From positions 58,975,227 to 59,039,226 of the forward strand of contig OU744732.1 of assembly GCA_916613615.1 (NCBI GenBank): a stretch of DNA of 64,000 nt, in the 5' to 3' direction. Numbering within the stretch: the stretch's first letter is position 1; every line of letters begins with the position of its first letter. Below the pieces are notes generated by a model. The model was not told where the DNA came from, made no database searches, and saw only the letters and a list, made by a program, of their open reading frames with translations. Origin of the DNA: Steromphala cineraria (taxonomy: Eukaryota; Mollusca; Gastropoda; Trochida; Trochidae). This document shows, one piece after another, positions 1 through 11,739 of the stretch. The position numbers and the translations under genes were made by a program.

Positions 1-1400
1 TTAACCAAATCTGTCCAACATGTGGATTTCTTAATGACAAAGAAGAATTAGGACCTTACAGAACGTAAAACCAATGTTTTCTTTCAGAGTAATTTACTAT
101 ATGTGATTAAACTCATCATTTATGAAAAAAGTCCTTTTTAACCCATGTACAATAAATCATTAAGCATCAGAACACTTTTAAAATGTAATTTTCTCGATAA
201 AAGCTATACTTTTAAAACTGTCTGTCTTCCTGATTGCATCATATTCTATTCATCATATATCATATTTTTGTTGAAATTTCTGAAAAAAAAGAACTACTCA
301 TCTTGGACATTGAATAAAATCAGAGACTGCAATTTCACATTCCAAAAACACGATTGGGATGATTTGAGAATTATCAAGGAAGCTTTAAGCGACTAATATT
401 TGTGAGGTGTTCTTAAGTTATTGCAATACTACATGTAAATAATATTCGAAAAATTGCTTTTGATACATGATTCAATATTATGTACTGTTTCAATAATGTC
501 GTTCTGCTGATGCTATATTTATAATGACGCCATATACAAAATGTGTTAATTATTCTAATGAATGTTGAACTCTTGTGTCATTGTGACCAAAAACATCGCA
601 CAAGGGTTGAATTTAAGTAACGGTGGTAGTGCACATTTACAGGAAGTGTGTTACAGGACAATGTTATAAAATGAACGATAGCTGAGCAAATGAAGTATGA
701 CATGTATTTCCCTAGGCTCATCAGAAAACATGTTTTCATTGCTACTGCTACTGGGTTACTACTACGATAGTTGAGTCATAGGTTACCTTAATTGCATAAC
801 TCGCATAACTTGCATAATATTTATTTGGTAATATCAAACTAGTGTAATACAATGAAAGTGTGACGTCAATGGTAATGTGTTCTTGTGAAGTCACAATGAA
901 AGCGCGCCATCACCATGACTGCCGAGTCGCGATTTTGTCAGTTTTAGTTTTGTCGACAAGTTTACTTAATTTTTTGGGCAATTTATTAACAAAATAATAA
1001 AATTCTATTCAATCGTTTTATACGAATACACTAGTATTAAATACAAGTTCAATTGAAACTATTTATTTTCCTGACATCCCCATATCCGCCATAGTGTAAT
1101 ACCACAGTGGTATGACGTCACAGTAATGTGTTGTTGTGACGTCAGGATGAAAGATGAAAGCGCCTCGTTAAAATATCATCTCCTCTCAATATGTTGACAT
1201 ATATTCAGCAAGGCTAAAGAATTTTTAAATGAAGGGTTAATGTTGTATAGGTAATCTAGGTTATATATATTTTCAACTAAAATTTAACTAGATCAAGATG
1301 TCTCATTCACCAAACCTACACAATTCACCTTTTAAAATTATATTATAACATTTGTGTTTGCAACGTGGCGTCTAAAACTATCGGTTGATTCTTTCATTCA
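1..1400. repeat. Diverged block copy 1 of a tandem segmental repeat
   Basis: No gene is visible. Several stretches here reappear in the same order further on: about 19-430 resembles 4850-5240, 490-790 resembles 7130-7430, and 1195-1375 resembles 8845-9000. The increasing offset shows that the second copy contains insertions or that this copy has deletions. The 83-codon open frame at 145 is low-complexity AT-rich sequence shared with the second copy, where it is not preserved, so I do not call it a gene. Confidence 0.6.
845..1165. repeat. Local duplication carrying CRE-like TGACGTCA sites
   Basis: Two related stretches of about 65 bp (845-910 and 1094-1165) share GTGTAATAC, GTAATGTGTT and GAAAGCGC blocks. 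They hold TGACGTCA motifs near 862, 1112 and 1137. TGACGTCA is the established CREB/ATF core. Whether these bind anything is not known from sequence. Confidence 0.45.
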
Positions 1401-1568
1401 AATAAAAAATTTGAGTTAATCAGTAAGTGTTGTAATCAACCCTGTATTATATGTTAATGGAACTATAAAGGAGTAGGTGAGATGTTTAATTTGTTAATGA
1501 AAGTAATGTATATATTCTTAGCCAAGCATATGATTGATAATAGGGATGAATTTTTTAAATGACTCTTA

Positions 1569-1611
1569 GTTTATCTATCTATCTATCTAATCTATCTTAT
1601 CTATCTACTAA
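1569..1611. repeat. TATC microsatellite
   Basis: A short imperfect run of TATC/ATCT units directly abuts the start of the duplicated hairpin element at 1613. Confidence 0.85.
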
Positions 1612-1612
1612 A

Positions 1613-1775
1613 TAGAGATTATTAACCGAGTGTGTTTCCGTATCATTAATATCATATAATAGGAATAAAATTTGTATTATGCGAGCCTTTGGCGAGCATA
1701 ATACATATATTTTTATTCCTATTATATGATATTAATGATACGGAAACACACGAGGTTAATAATTTCTTTATTATA
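1613..1775. repeat. Long hairpin with GCGAGCCTTTGGCGAGC centre
   Basis: Inverted arms of about 65 bp (GAGTGTGTTTCCGTATC on the left, GATACGGAAACACAC on the right) flank a centre at 1681-1697. The same centre occurs with partly different arms at 28701-28847, with a right-arm deletion at 29989-30105, and truncated at 50485-50557. Confidence 0.85.
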
Positions 1776-2661
1776 TAATGTCATTTTGAAATAAAAGGAT
1801 TTAAACGAAAATATGATACCTTCTAAAAATATGTTTGACCTAGATTTCGCGGAGAAATTGCTTTCACAATAAACCAAGGTGAAGGTCATATTGTCGGCGA
1901 TGTACAGTTGTGATCAGTCTAGAAATATTCCTTCATGAAATGATTTTTTCACAGTGATAGAAACGTCTCCTTCAATCTATGAACAATTTCAGTCTGATTT
2001 CCAATGCACGAGTAAACATTGTATTTTTTAATAACACAAAATGTGTAAGAACCAGTTGTCAACGTCGCTTCAACAGGGGAAGTAACTCTAACTGCATTTA
2101 GAAAAGCTGCATTGTCATTGTTGTTACGCCAGTTCAGTTACGGTATCCTTAGACTAAACGTCGACTATTTGCGAAGGTGAGGTTGTTGCGTTTGTTACTC
2201 TGCTACTAGATAATCTGTACTAACACTAGAATATGATTTGTTTATGCTGATAAGTTGGTAATCGACACGACCAAAGCGATCTAGGCCTATGTTATGCACG
2301 AAAATTGAAGCACCTATTTTTTCGATAGCCGATATTGTTAGCTGCATATCGTTTTATTTTCAAACGCACAATGAAAACAACTTGAAATGCTTCGATAACC
2401 AAGCTATTTCTAAAATACGAATGCGTGATAAGTTTTGACAGATTTTGTTTACGATATTATATTCGATAAAAAACCCACAAAACCTGAAACTCCCGACGAC
2501 GTTATCAATGTTTAGAGACCGGTTTAGGACTCGCATGACATGCATGGAGTTTTGAGAAAATAGTTCGGGTTTTGACCTCATTTGCATTGTTATCAGGGAT
2601 CTGATAACATGATTACAAGATTGGTTTATTGCACAGATAACACTGCCCATTATATGATAAA
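1613..2661. mobile_element. 1.05-kb duplicated element, copy 1
   Basis: This segment is nearly identical to 29989-30995. It starts with TAGAGATTATTA, passes through a long hairpin (1613-1775), and ends at CATTATATGATAAA, after which the two copies diverge abruptly. The end is the reverse complement of TTTATCATATAATG just after the hairpin, so the part from about 1770 to 2661 is bounded by short inverted repeats. No transposase-like frame is visible. The minus-strand open frame 2360-2650 is shared with the other copy but has a different carboxyl half there, so it is probably not coding. I infer a non-autonomous mobile element. Confidence 0.7.
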
Positions 2662-3030
2662 CATTTGTATAGCGCCAATATCCAGCTCAGAGAGCGCTGC
2701 TCAAAGGCGCTTTGGCTTTCCCTCGATCATTGGACTTCAATCTTCATGACACTTATTTTACCATCCCGACTCCCGAGGGAGCATACAACACGTGCAGTCA
2801 TGTGACGCACAGCGTTAATGTCACTCTATATCCTTACGAGGTACCCATTTACAGCTGGGTTGACTGGGACAAATTGTCACAGTATTTTGTCCAAGTATAC
2901 TGCACGTTGCTGTACCCGAAACTAGGTGAGGCACGTTTTCATGTTGCCACCATCTGGTCATTTACCAACGGATTCGTGGGTTCTTTTAAGTGCACAGGGT
3001 TGTGTACTGTACACTAGGGGTTGTGACAAC
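2662..3030. repeat. Probable dispersed repeat, GC-richer than its surroundings
   Basis: The stretch is compositionally unlike the flanking AT-rich DNA and leads directly into the tRNA-like segment. Its 101-codon open frame (2712-3017) has no domain I recognise and the region reads like part of a SINE-type composite rather than a gene. Confidence 0.35.
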
Positions 3031-3034
3031 ACAG

Positions 3035-3140
3035 AAAGTTGACTCCAAGGTTTTTACACCCGGTCACAGGCGGTGCTCGAACCCGGCACGTCAGGCTTGC
3101 TAGCCTGGCGCTTTTGCCGACTCGGTCACCGCGCCCCCCT
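3035..3140 (-). mobile_element. tRNA-derived SINE head (putative)
   Basis: On the minus strand the sequence contains a box A-like TGACCGAGTCGG and a box B-like GGGTTCGAGCACC at roughly tRNA spacing, with a GCCAGGC/GCCTG anticodon-like stem between them. The acceptor ends do not pair as in a working tRNA, so a Pol III-derived SINE or a tRNA relic fits better than a functional tRNA gene. Confidence 0.5.
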
Positions 3141-3173
3141 ACATCCTTGAATCTTGCCTGACGATTAAGTAGT

Positions 3174-3347
3174 AGTTACTTCATCCATAAACGAGAGGTT
3201 GCTCCAGTTACACCACACCTGATCGCTGTTTGATTGACAGCTGAATTCGTCGAGGACGGTAGTCCGAGACGCAAATTCAGCTGTCAATCAAACAGCGATC
3301 AGGTGTGGTGTAACTGGATCAACCTCGAGTGATTGGATGAAGTAACT
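3174..3347. repeat. Fold-back element, about 73-bp arms
   Basis: The left arm 3174-3246 is closely matched by the reverse complement of 3274-3347. AGTTACTTCATCC pairs with GGATGAAGTAACT at the outside, and CAGCTGAATT with AATTCAGCTG next to a loop of about 27 bases. It looks like a fold-back MITE. Confidence 0.85.
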
Positions 3348-3750
3348 GCTTTGTACCACGCCCACATTGCACGTTGTCAAAATCTGCACGAGATCTGCGC
3401 CGGAAATTTGAATTTGAAATCATTCAGTTTCACATGGCCACAATGTCGAGTCGCGAGTGGGATGACATGATTGACGACCTTATATTGTCGTAAATAATTA
3501 ATAGACTATATAACTTTTCATTCAAGTACATTTTCACTAGCCTATGGTGTTTCTAATTGTTCAAAATGGATTATGTTCGATAGTCCTATTTGTTTGAATG
3601 TGCTTCATTAAAACTTGACGTTCTTTTTATTGTGCCATTTTATAGAATATTTACATCCTCTTCAGCAAATTCCTTTAGTGCGTGAACGGTAGGCGTGGCT
3701 TGCTTAACTGCAGCGAGCCAATGAGATAGCTACGATCAAAGGTTACTTCA

Positions 3751-3783
3751 GGCCGTGGTGTAACTATAAGATACACCACGGCC
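3751..3783. repeat. Small perfect hairpin
   Basis: GGCCGTGGTGTA (3751-3762) and TACACCACGGCC (3772-3783) are exact reverse complements around a 9-base loop. The preceding GGTTACTTCA resembles the outer arm of the fold-back at 3174, so this may be a related remnant. Confidence 0.75.
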
Positions 3784-3859
3784 AATATCAAAGGGACCGA
3801 CATGTGGGCATGGTACAAGTACTTTTATAGGTTCGTTATCATTACTTCTTGTATGCATA

Positions 3860-6800
3860 AACGTTTTCGTTACAAAAGTTCAGACACGTTTTTTTTCCAT
3901 ATCTTCTTTAAAAATTTTCCTCAAAAAAAGTCAATAGGAGACAAATGATAGTGAAGACAAACATGTCCTTGTTGATAGGCAATTTGGGCGTTGGAGCTAT
4001 CTGTGATGCTGGGAATATGGTATTTCTAAATGATTTATTTGACTGTCTTGCACATATTCTCATTAAAAACATTGAACTTTATATATCCTCTACTTATAAG
4101 CAAACACTCGTTTTGATATGATATTTTACACAGCTTATTTCTGGAGCAGAAATAATTTTCTTATTAGTCTGTTAACCACAAAACAATTTACAATCACATT
4201 ACAATAAACAAAACTCAGCATAAAACACATAGTGAGCAGTAAATAAATGTAAATGTTTCTGATGACATTCACATAACATAGAAATTCAATAAAAGTGAAT
4301 ATGGAATATTGAAAAACAACATTTGCAACAAACTTATATAAATCATAAAAAATGGTATACATAAAAGATAACTATTTAATTATTTGAAATACTACAAAAG
4401 CCGAACGTTTGATATTATATGATATTTTAATTCAATAACTTGTGTGTACAAGTGTAACCTGACCAAAAAAGCAATGCCCATTTCCGGAATTTCTGACTGA
4501 ATTTATTGTTTCGACTTGAATATCCATTTGAAAAAAATACTGTGTAAATGAGGTTTCGACATTAAACAGATATTATAGGAACAAACAATGTATGAAATAA
4601 ACAATATGCATTAAGTATATTAATGACTAAACAGTAAATAGGATACACAACATCTTTTATTTCTTTTTAAAATAGTTTTTCATTTTCTCTCAGAACACTA
4701 GTTTCTTATAACATGTATATACAAAACCAAAACCAAAAACTCTCAATAATCAATATAGTAGGTGAGCTCATCATGGCATGTGAATTGGTAAACCAAATAT
4801 GACAAGCATTCCCCGAAGACAAAGGCCAATGAATAAATTGTTTGGTGTGGATTTCTCAATGACAAAGGAATATTATGGCCTTGTAGAAAAGAAAAAAATA
4901 ATGTTTTCTTTTAGAGTAATACACTCCATGTGATTAAACTCGTAGTTTATGTCAAAGCCTTTTCAAATCACGAACATAAACCTAAGCAAAAAGACAATTT
5001 TAAAAACCTAACTTTCTCGATAACAGCTTTGTTTAAAAAAATGCCTGTCTTCCTGAATCTTGGAATTTCGTTCTGATGACATCTCTAAACAAAACATAAG
5101 GAAACTCTTATTGTACATTGATTAACAACAGAAACTACAATTTCACATTTTCCGGTATAAACAATGATGAGGATGCTTTCAAAATTAAAAAGGCAGCATC
5201 ATGCGACCAGTATTTCGTGAGGATTTTCTTAAGTTGTTGCTTTACTGAATGATATTCAATAAATTGCTATTGTTAAGTGAATTATTTACTACAGTTAAAT
5301 ATTTAGATAATTTTTGAAGGAAACCGAGCCTTTCACCAAGCTTAAATATTTGGTCTGTCTATATTACAAATTTTAACATGTCTGTTTTTATTTTAAAAGA
5401 AAATTAATATTATGAATTATAAATAACAGTTGCCGGAGGTTAAACTTATAAGTGATCATATCTTATTTCTTCTTTTTAGAAAATCGAAATTTAAAGATCC
5501 TTATGATATATAGATAATCATTGAATATCATACTTTAAAGGGACTATCCATCTATGTAACCAATACAGATTTAATTAAATTGTGGCAGAACATGTACCAG
5601 TTTGATTACATTTAAAACATACCAGGAAATTTAAGGGATATATTCATCTTAATAATTGTATTCATTATGTTCACATAATACAATTGCACAAATTTTGTTA
5701 TGAAGTATGTAATGCAGTTTCAGTTTAGAAGCATAAGTTACCTGTACTTTAAGTGATTTTGAGTCACTTCCATTTTTTACGGACAATCAGTGCAACAGTG
5801 CAACAGTGGTCTTCCTGTTTCATTCTGATGTTGCGCATCTGACATTGTATTGATTATTTAAGCATAAAATAAACGAAGAAATCAGTTTGTAAGAAAAGGC
5901 AATCAAATGCACCTGATTGCGGCCAAAAAAGCTGGCTCGACTGAGAAGGTTAATCAAACATATGCGTTATTAATTCTCGAGAAGCGAATGCAATTTGATG
6001 ATAATTTTGAATCTTTACATGTTCAAGTTTGCGTGATACATGCTTTTAACCCCCAAAAAAGTGTCGATTTGATTCTCAATAACGAGGTGAGATAACGAAG
6101 ACATTTAAAACTTTTACTTGTTTTAGTACGACCTATAGCAAAGACACGTTTACAAATTGATGTCAAATAATTGCCTTATGTCGACAACCTCGTTTTCTGA
6201 CATAACAATCATATTTCATTAATTCCAAACTCAAACGCTGAACATTCTGTCCAAACGACTTTTGAAATTGCAATTGCACTAAATGTGTGTTTAAACAGTT
6301 CCAAAATCATAAGCCCTGACCCTAGAGAATGATATCATATGTTCTTCTCACTAGACATATGCTTTTTGAATACATGTATATTTGAATACAACTTTATCCA
6401 GATTAATCAATTTTGGTTTTCATGATGGATTTTTTAATACGAATATCTGACCAATTTTAACACAATATTACTTGCCTTGTGTAGCTAACAATCGTTTACA
6501 ATTCGCTAGATATTTACTGAAGGGTTATCCGAACATTTTGAAGGCCGTAAGCAAGAGTGTGATACATATGAGATAAATGACCTTGATTATCTGATCTGTC
6601 AAATGCAACGAACAATTGTATATTTTCCTGTCAGTATTACATGAATTGTCAAGAATAAAATAACAAGTTAAGTTTTCCGGTAACAAATTATGACATTTAA
6701 ATTGTCCCTTTCTCTAAATGTTAAGCATGAATATATTTCTAAAAAGACATAACACAAACAGTTGAGCAACTTGATCAAAATGAAAGTATAAATATGTATC

Positions 6801-9010
6801 AGTAACAAAAAAATGAAGATTTTAGCAATGAGATGCTTCTAACGTATTGTGTTGAAATTTTATTAAAACTCACAATGTTTTCCCTACCAAATTTTGCTAT
6901 AAGTTTTAACTCAGGTGCTATGATGCTTAAAATGACAAAATATATTAAGGGTCAATACTTTGGTAGGAATATTTTTCTAAAATGGCTGATTCTAAAATGA
7001 TTTATTTCAAGAAAAAAAAATGTTTTAAAGTTTTCATTATTTTAGCGAACGATGAGCCCTTGAGTCATTGTGACCAAAACATCACATAAGGCTTAAATTC
7101 CAGTAACTTATTAAAAAATTATCTTCTGTTTCAATGATGTCGTTCTCCTGACACTATATTTATAATGACACCATATACAAAATGTGTTAATTATTTTAAT
7201 GCTCTTGTGTCATTGTGACCCAAATATTGCACACGGGTTACATTTCAGTAACGGTGGTAGTTCACATTTACCGAAATTATGTCACAAGACAATTTTATTA
7301 GATGAACGATAGCTTAACAAAACTAATATGACAAGTGTTTCCCAAAGCTCATCGGAAAACATGTTTTCGTTGCAAATGCTGCTGTGCTATCATGTTAGTA
7401 GATGAGTCATAGATTACCTTCGTTACATAACTTGGCTGTCATGAAGTAAATTGCAAGGCATGTCCCTGCTTAGCAAGACTTTCAAGCTAGGCAATATGGT
7501 AGTCTTCATCACTGGAATATCCTCCAAATACGTATATATATATGCATTTATCGATATCTTAAAAGGGCAGTAGCGCGTTTTTTGTTAATATATTTTATAA
7601 ATTGTTTACTGATAATTGCACCTTATTGCTAAATGTATAATTTTGATAGTGTCAAAAATTTCATTTCATAAGCCAATCATCCATAGTTAGAGAACAAATT
7701 ATAATAGATTCAGATAAAGTTCATTGGCGGCTCTTTTGTGCGAAAACCTTTAACAAATTTTGTGTAAGAAAAATGAATCCCATGGCTGAACTTTATATTA
7801 TATCTTTGATTTATTACTGCCTCATTTAGAACATGTTCTTCCACTTGGAACCCTTTATCTTCATATTTCCGACATCACCTTATAATCCCCCTAAAAACGT
7901 GCTACTGCCCTTTTGAACACAAAACTTTATTTGCTCTTTTTACAATGTAACCTTAATCTGCGATTTATTAAAAAAACATAGAGACCTTGTCGAAAATACA
8001 CAGATACCACCACTTTAACTCTTCGAAATAATAAGTGCATTTATCAACATTTTAGAGCTCATGCATTTCGATAGTTAAATATTCTTTGACAGAGATACTT
8101 GCTTCACTTATGATCGTTATTTAAACGTTTCAAAAAGCAATCAGGAAATTTGGCAGATTAATGATACGACACTTGTTAGAAAATGATGTAGAATATCGTA
8201 ACCAAACATAAATTCTCTTGAGAGTCCCAAATCGAATTTGGGTGTCTGATAATTACTCTAGTTCAACAAGAAAGTCCAAGTATCAAATTGGGAACTTCAC
8301 ACCAAAAGAAATCCCAATTACTGTTGGGCAAAGCTGCTGGCAAGTTTCATTTACTTTCAACATATTATTTAGATTTTGGTAATGTATGTTACGCCTTGTC
8401 TTTTAAATTATGATTTTAACAAATGACATTTTCATTTTCATATGTTTTCTCATTCATAAATCCAGATTGAAGGATAGTGTGACAGTGTTAAGAATTTTAC
8501 AGAAAGACAGACAAGTGAACAATGTAAAAGACGAACACTCTTCATCCTAATAAGTCTTTCTAAAAGATTTGTATTGAGCTTGTTTAATGTTTATCCTTAC
8601 AAAAATTAAATATCAGTCGCTATATGTCTTCTATAGGATTTAGTGATCAGCCATATTCTTGAAACCTAAAAGTATAAAACTGGACAAAAACTGTATCTTT
8701 GCAACTCGACATAGTATCAATCCCCGGCGAGAATATGATTATATTATATTAATTTGCAAATTGTGTTGTTTTCCAATGTGAGAAAAAGACACTGTATCAT
8801 AAAAAAGGTAGTGTATAATGACATATGTGAGTTGTACTGAAGATTTTCAAATGAAGGGTTTATGCTGCATATGTAATCAGGGTTATAGATATTTTACAAA
8901 ATAAAGAGTTAACCATGTCAAGATGTTTGATTCATCAAAATTACAACATTCACTTTTTAAATCTATATTGTGGCATTCGTGTTTGTAACGTTTCGTCCAA
9001 AATATTATTT
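3860..9010. repeat. Diverged block copy 2 of the tandem segmental repeat
   Basis: The first part (3880-4840) matches 10300-11030, and later parts (4850-5240, 7130-7430, 8845-9000) match the start of the window, so this copy overlaps both neighbours. About 1.8 kb (5300-7060) and 1.4 kb (7440-8840) have no counterpart in copy 1; the second gap includes the MITE at 7559. No coding sequence is supported. The open frames near 4135 and 5907 are AT-rich and lack recognisable domains. Confidence 0.6.
7559..7914 (+). mobile_element. TTAA-flanked MITE, copy 1
   Basis: It begins at TTAA followed by AAGGGCAGTAGCGCG and ends with AACGTGCTACTGCCCTT. The interior matches the other family members, including GATAGTGTCAAAAAT and CCAATCATCCATAG. 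The right TTAA is degraded to TTTT. Confidence 0.85.
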
Positions 9011-10295
9011 TAATTTACATCAAAGATTTTTTATCCAAACAATAGTGACATGATAAAAGTGGACAACCATCAACACATCCTATCAATTCCCTCGTGTTGA
9101 TGATTCGCGCAGTTAAAACTTGTAGATTATATCAAATGCATGCACAGATACCTTTAGAAACAGGAATTAATTGGCACTTAAATCATGTTGATGCTTGAAC
9201 AGACTAGTAGCAGTATGTACCATATGTTATATTGATCAGGAAATAGTCATGTTTATACTATCAAGGGAATAGTCAGTTAGATTAGTAAAGCCTTTACAAC
9301 ACAGGGGAAATTTACCCTTTCTATCGGCTTTCCTGAGCTATCAGATGCTCCTCTTTTTTACTCTTCTTCGTTTCATATAAGTGGTAAACACGCTTGTCGA
9401 AAACAACTAAACACTCTGCTTTATATGTTTTTTTATTATTGGAAAAGAGTAAAGTCTGGTCCTTTATTAAGGGAATACAAATGAAACATGGTTACGTTAT
9501 TGAGCAATAACATCCTAAACATGTATTGTATATAATATGTTTTCTTATTTTTCAACAATAATGTATCGTGTGTTTCATTGTAACTTTTACTGTGGAATGT
9601 TGTGTAACATGAGAAACAAGACCAAAGATTACATGTTTCCAATGGCAAACATTTTTTAATCAATGGTTTTACCGTTTCTGTCAGCTTATAAGTAAAAATT
9701 AAAAGGGTGATTGTTAAACTCATTGGAAAAAGAAACGCTGGGTATTTTCAAACGAAGGATAAACAAATTATGTATGCCATGTAAATTCTATTTCGAATTT
9801 GTGTATTTGGAGAATTATTGTTCATAATTTTAACCATGATGGCATGGAGCGTTGTGTACTGTGGTTGTCTAAACACTGTTGGGGTGCTAACATTGCTGTT
9901 TTCAGGTACTTTTTTGTTAATAATTATTTTGAAATTAAGTTTGAATTTCGGAAATGTATATCAGAAGTTTATTTGAGATACTGTTAATGAAAGACATCCA
10001 CTTTGACTTTTCTGCATTGATATGTCTTCGCGTTATAACGTCTATAAATATGCAAAAATGACCAATTTGGCTCTTCAATCTCGCTTATTAAAGGAGATAG
10101 CAAATTGAAGATTTTTTTACACACGTTTTCTAAGGCGCCATGCAAAAACATCAACACAAAATGATTCAAACAAACATAGTTAAATTGACTTCTAAGGAAA
10201 CTTTGCCACTCTGCTTCATTCACATTTACCTTACATGGAATAAAATATCCTGACATTTATGTTTCCAGCTTTTCTTTTGCCCGTGAGTTTATATA
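9011..10295. other. No gene or clear repeat seen
   Basis: AT-rich sequence with short open frames only (9436-9723 minus, 9799-9987 plus, 9984-10256 minus). None has a recognisable domain or convincing splice context. Confidence 0.5.
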
Positions 10296-11060
10296 AACTT
10301 CTTTGAAAAAACAACTTCATCAGTTTTGAGGACAGACAAGTCCTTATTGGTTGTAGCACCTATCAGTGATATTGAGAATATGTTTTTTTGTAAATAATCT
10401 ATTTGCGAATGGGGTGCATACATATCTTCATAAAAAAACATAAAAGACGCAGTGAGCAGTAACTGACGTTGACTGTTTTTGATGATATTAATATGCTATG
10501 GATACCTAAGAAAGGTGATTATGCAATATAGAAACACAACATTTGCAACAAAGTCAATGCTTGAAATAAATCAAAACAGTATAAATAAAGGCAAATTATT
10601 TCATATTATCAAATAATAAAATATACTAAAAACGCTAACAGCACATGCCAATTTAAGCAATTTCTGACTTTTTTGTTTCAACTTTGATACCCATTTGAAA
10701 AAAAAGAAATACTGTGAGTAAATAGGGATTCGACATTAAACATTTATCATAAGAACAAACATTTTATAAAATATAAAATATAAATTAACCATAATAAAAC
10801 AATTAAATAGGATACATAAAACCTTCAATTTCTCTATCAAATATTTTCATTTTATTTCCCAGAACACTGATTTCTTAAAACATGTTTTTACATTTGGCTA
10901 CTGAGAAGTCAAAACAAAGTGAATCAATAACTCTAAAAAAATGTCAGTAGCTAGGTCAGATCAACATTGCATGTAAATTGGTAAACCAAATATGACAGGC
11001 ATTCCCTAAAGACAATTGCCAATGAATAAATTGTTTGGTAAGCATGTCTACAGTTTCAGG
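10296..11060. repeat. Diverged block copy 3 (partial) of the tandem segmental repeat
   Basis: It follows 3880-4840 with an offset of about 6.2-6.4 kb, sharing ACATTTGCAACAAA, the AGTGAGCAGTAA block and the AATGAATAAATTGTTTGG block. Similarity stops near 11040. Confidence 0.6.
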
Positions 11061-11490
11061 TATGTTATGTAACTAGTCACAATATTCAGACGCTGAAATG
11101 GTGTGGCAATCGGGCGACCTGCTTTTTAAGCACAGGAGCAGTAACCATTTTTTAAATTTATAGATTATACATAACGTAGGTTTAAGTCGAAAAATCAATA
11201 ACATCGTTGACTTCTTAATTAAACTAGTTTTATATTCAGGATTCTTATAAGATTTTATAACATTATAATAACATATTTCATTTAGCATGAAACTCACGTG
11301 TACGTCTTCCAAAACCAGTACAAAATTAAAGCTACTCGTACTATAATCATTAGTATCTATGTTCCCATCCTTTATACAGGGAACGAAACAGTTTTTACTG
11401 ATTCTCTCATCGACTCAGTGTCTCTCTGCTGCAATAGACAAGTTCGTATCTACACTGATCACCAATAACAGGAGTTCTGTTTGGCAGTTT

Positions 11491-11716
11491 AAGTAAACCT
11501 AACCTCAATATTATCCGTTTCACTCCCATACTGAGTCTAAAAGGTCGAGGGTCGCGTCAGCCGACCTTTCTGCGACCTATGACCCTCCAGTGTTATACGT
11601 GCGAAGGCAGACTATTGTGGATTGGTCAATTTGATACGTTGGCTGACGCGACCCTCTACTAGGCCTCTCTAGACTTAGTATAGGAGTGAAACGGATTTTA
11701 TTGAGGCTTGGTTTAC
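11491..11716. repeat. Fold-back element, about 72-bp arms
   Basis: The left arm 11491-11562 (AAGTAAACCTAACCTCAAT through GGTCGCGTCAGCC) pairs with 11641-11716 (GGCTGACGCGACC through TTGAGGCTTGGTTTACTT). A loop of about 78 bp separates them. It is GC-richer than its surroundings and probably a fold-back MITE. Confidence 0.85.
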
Positions 11717-11739
11717 TTCGACTGTCTGCTTGTGAGTGC

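Noticed and set aside
2360..2650. Minus-strand 96-codon frame shared with 30625-31014 as a conserved gene
   Set aside because: The similarity is explained by the duplicated 1-kb element, and a frame shift gives the two copies different carboxyl halves.
3050..3140. A functional tRNA gene
   Set aside because: Box A- and box B-like motifs are present, but the acceptor stem does not pair and the anticodon arm is irregular; a tRNA-derived repeat is more likely.
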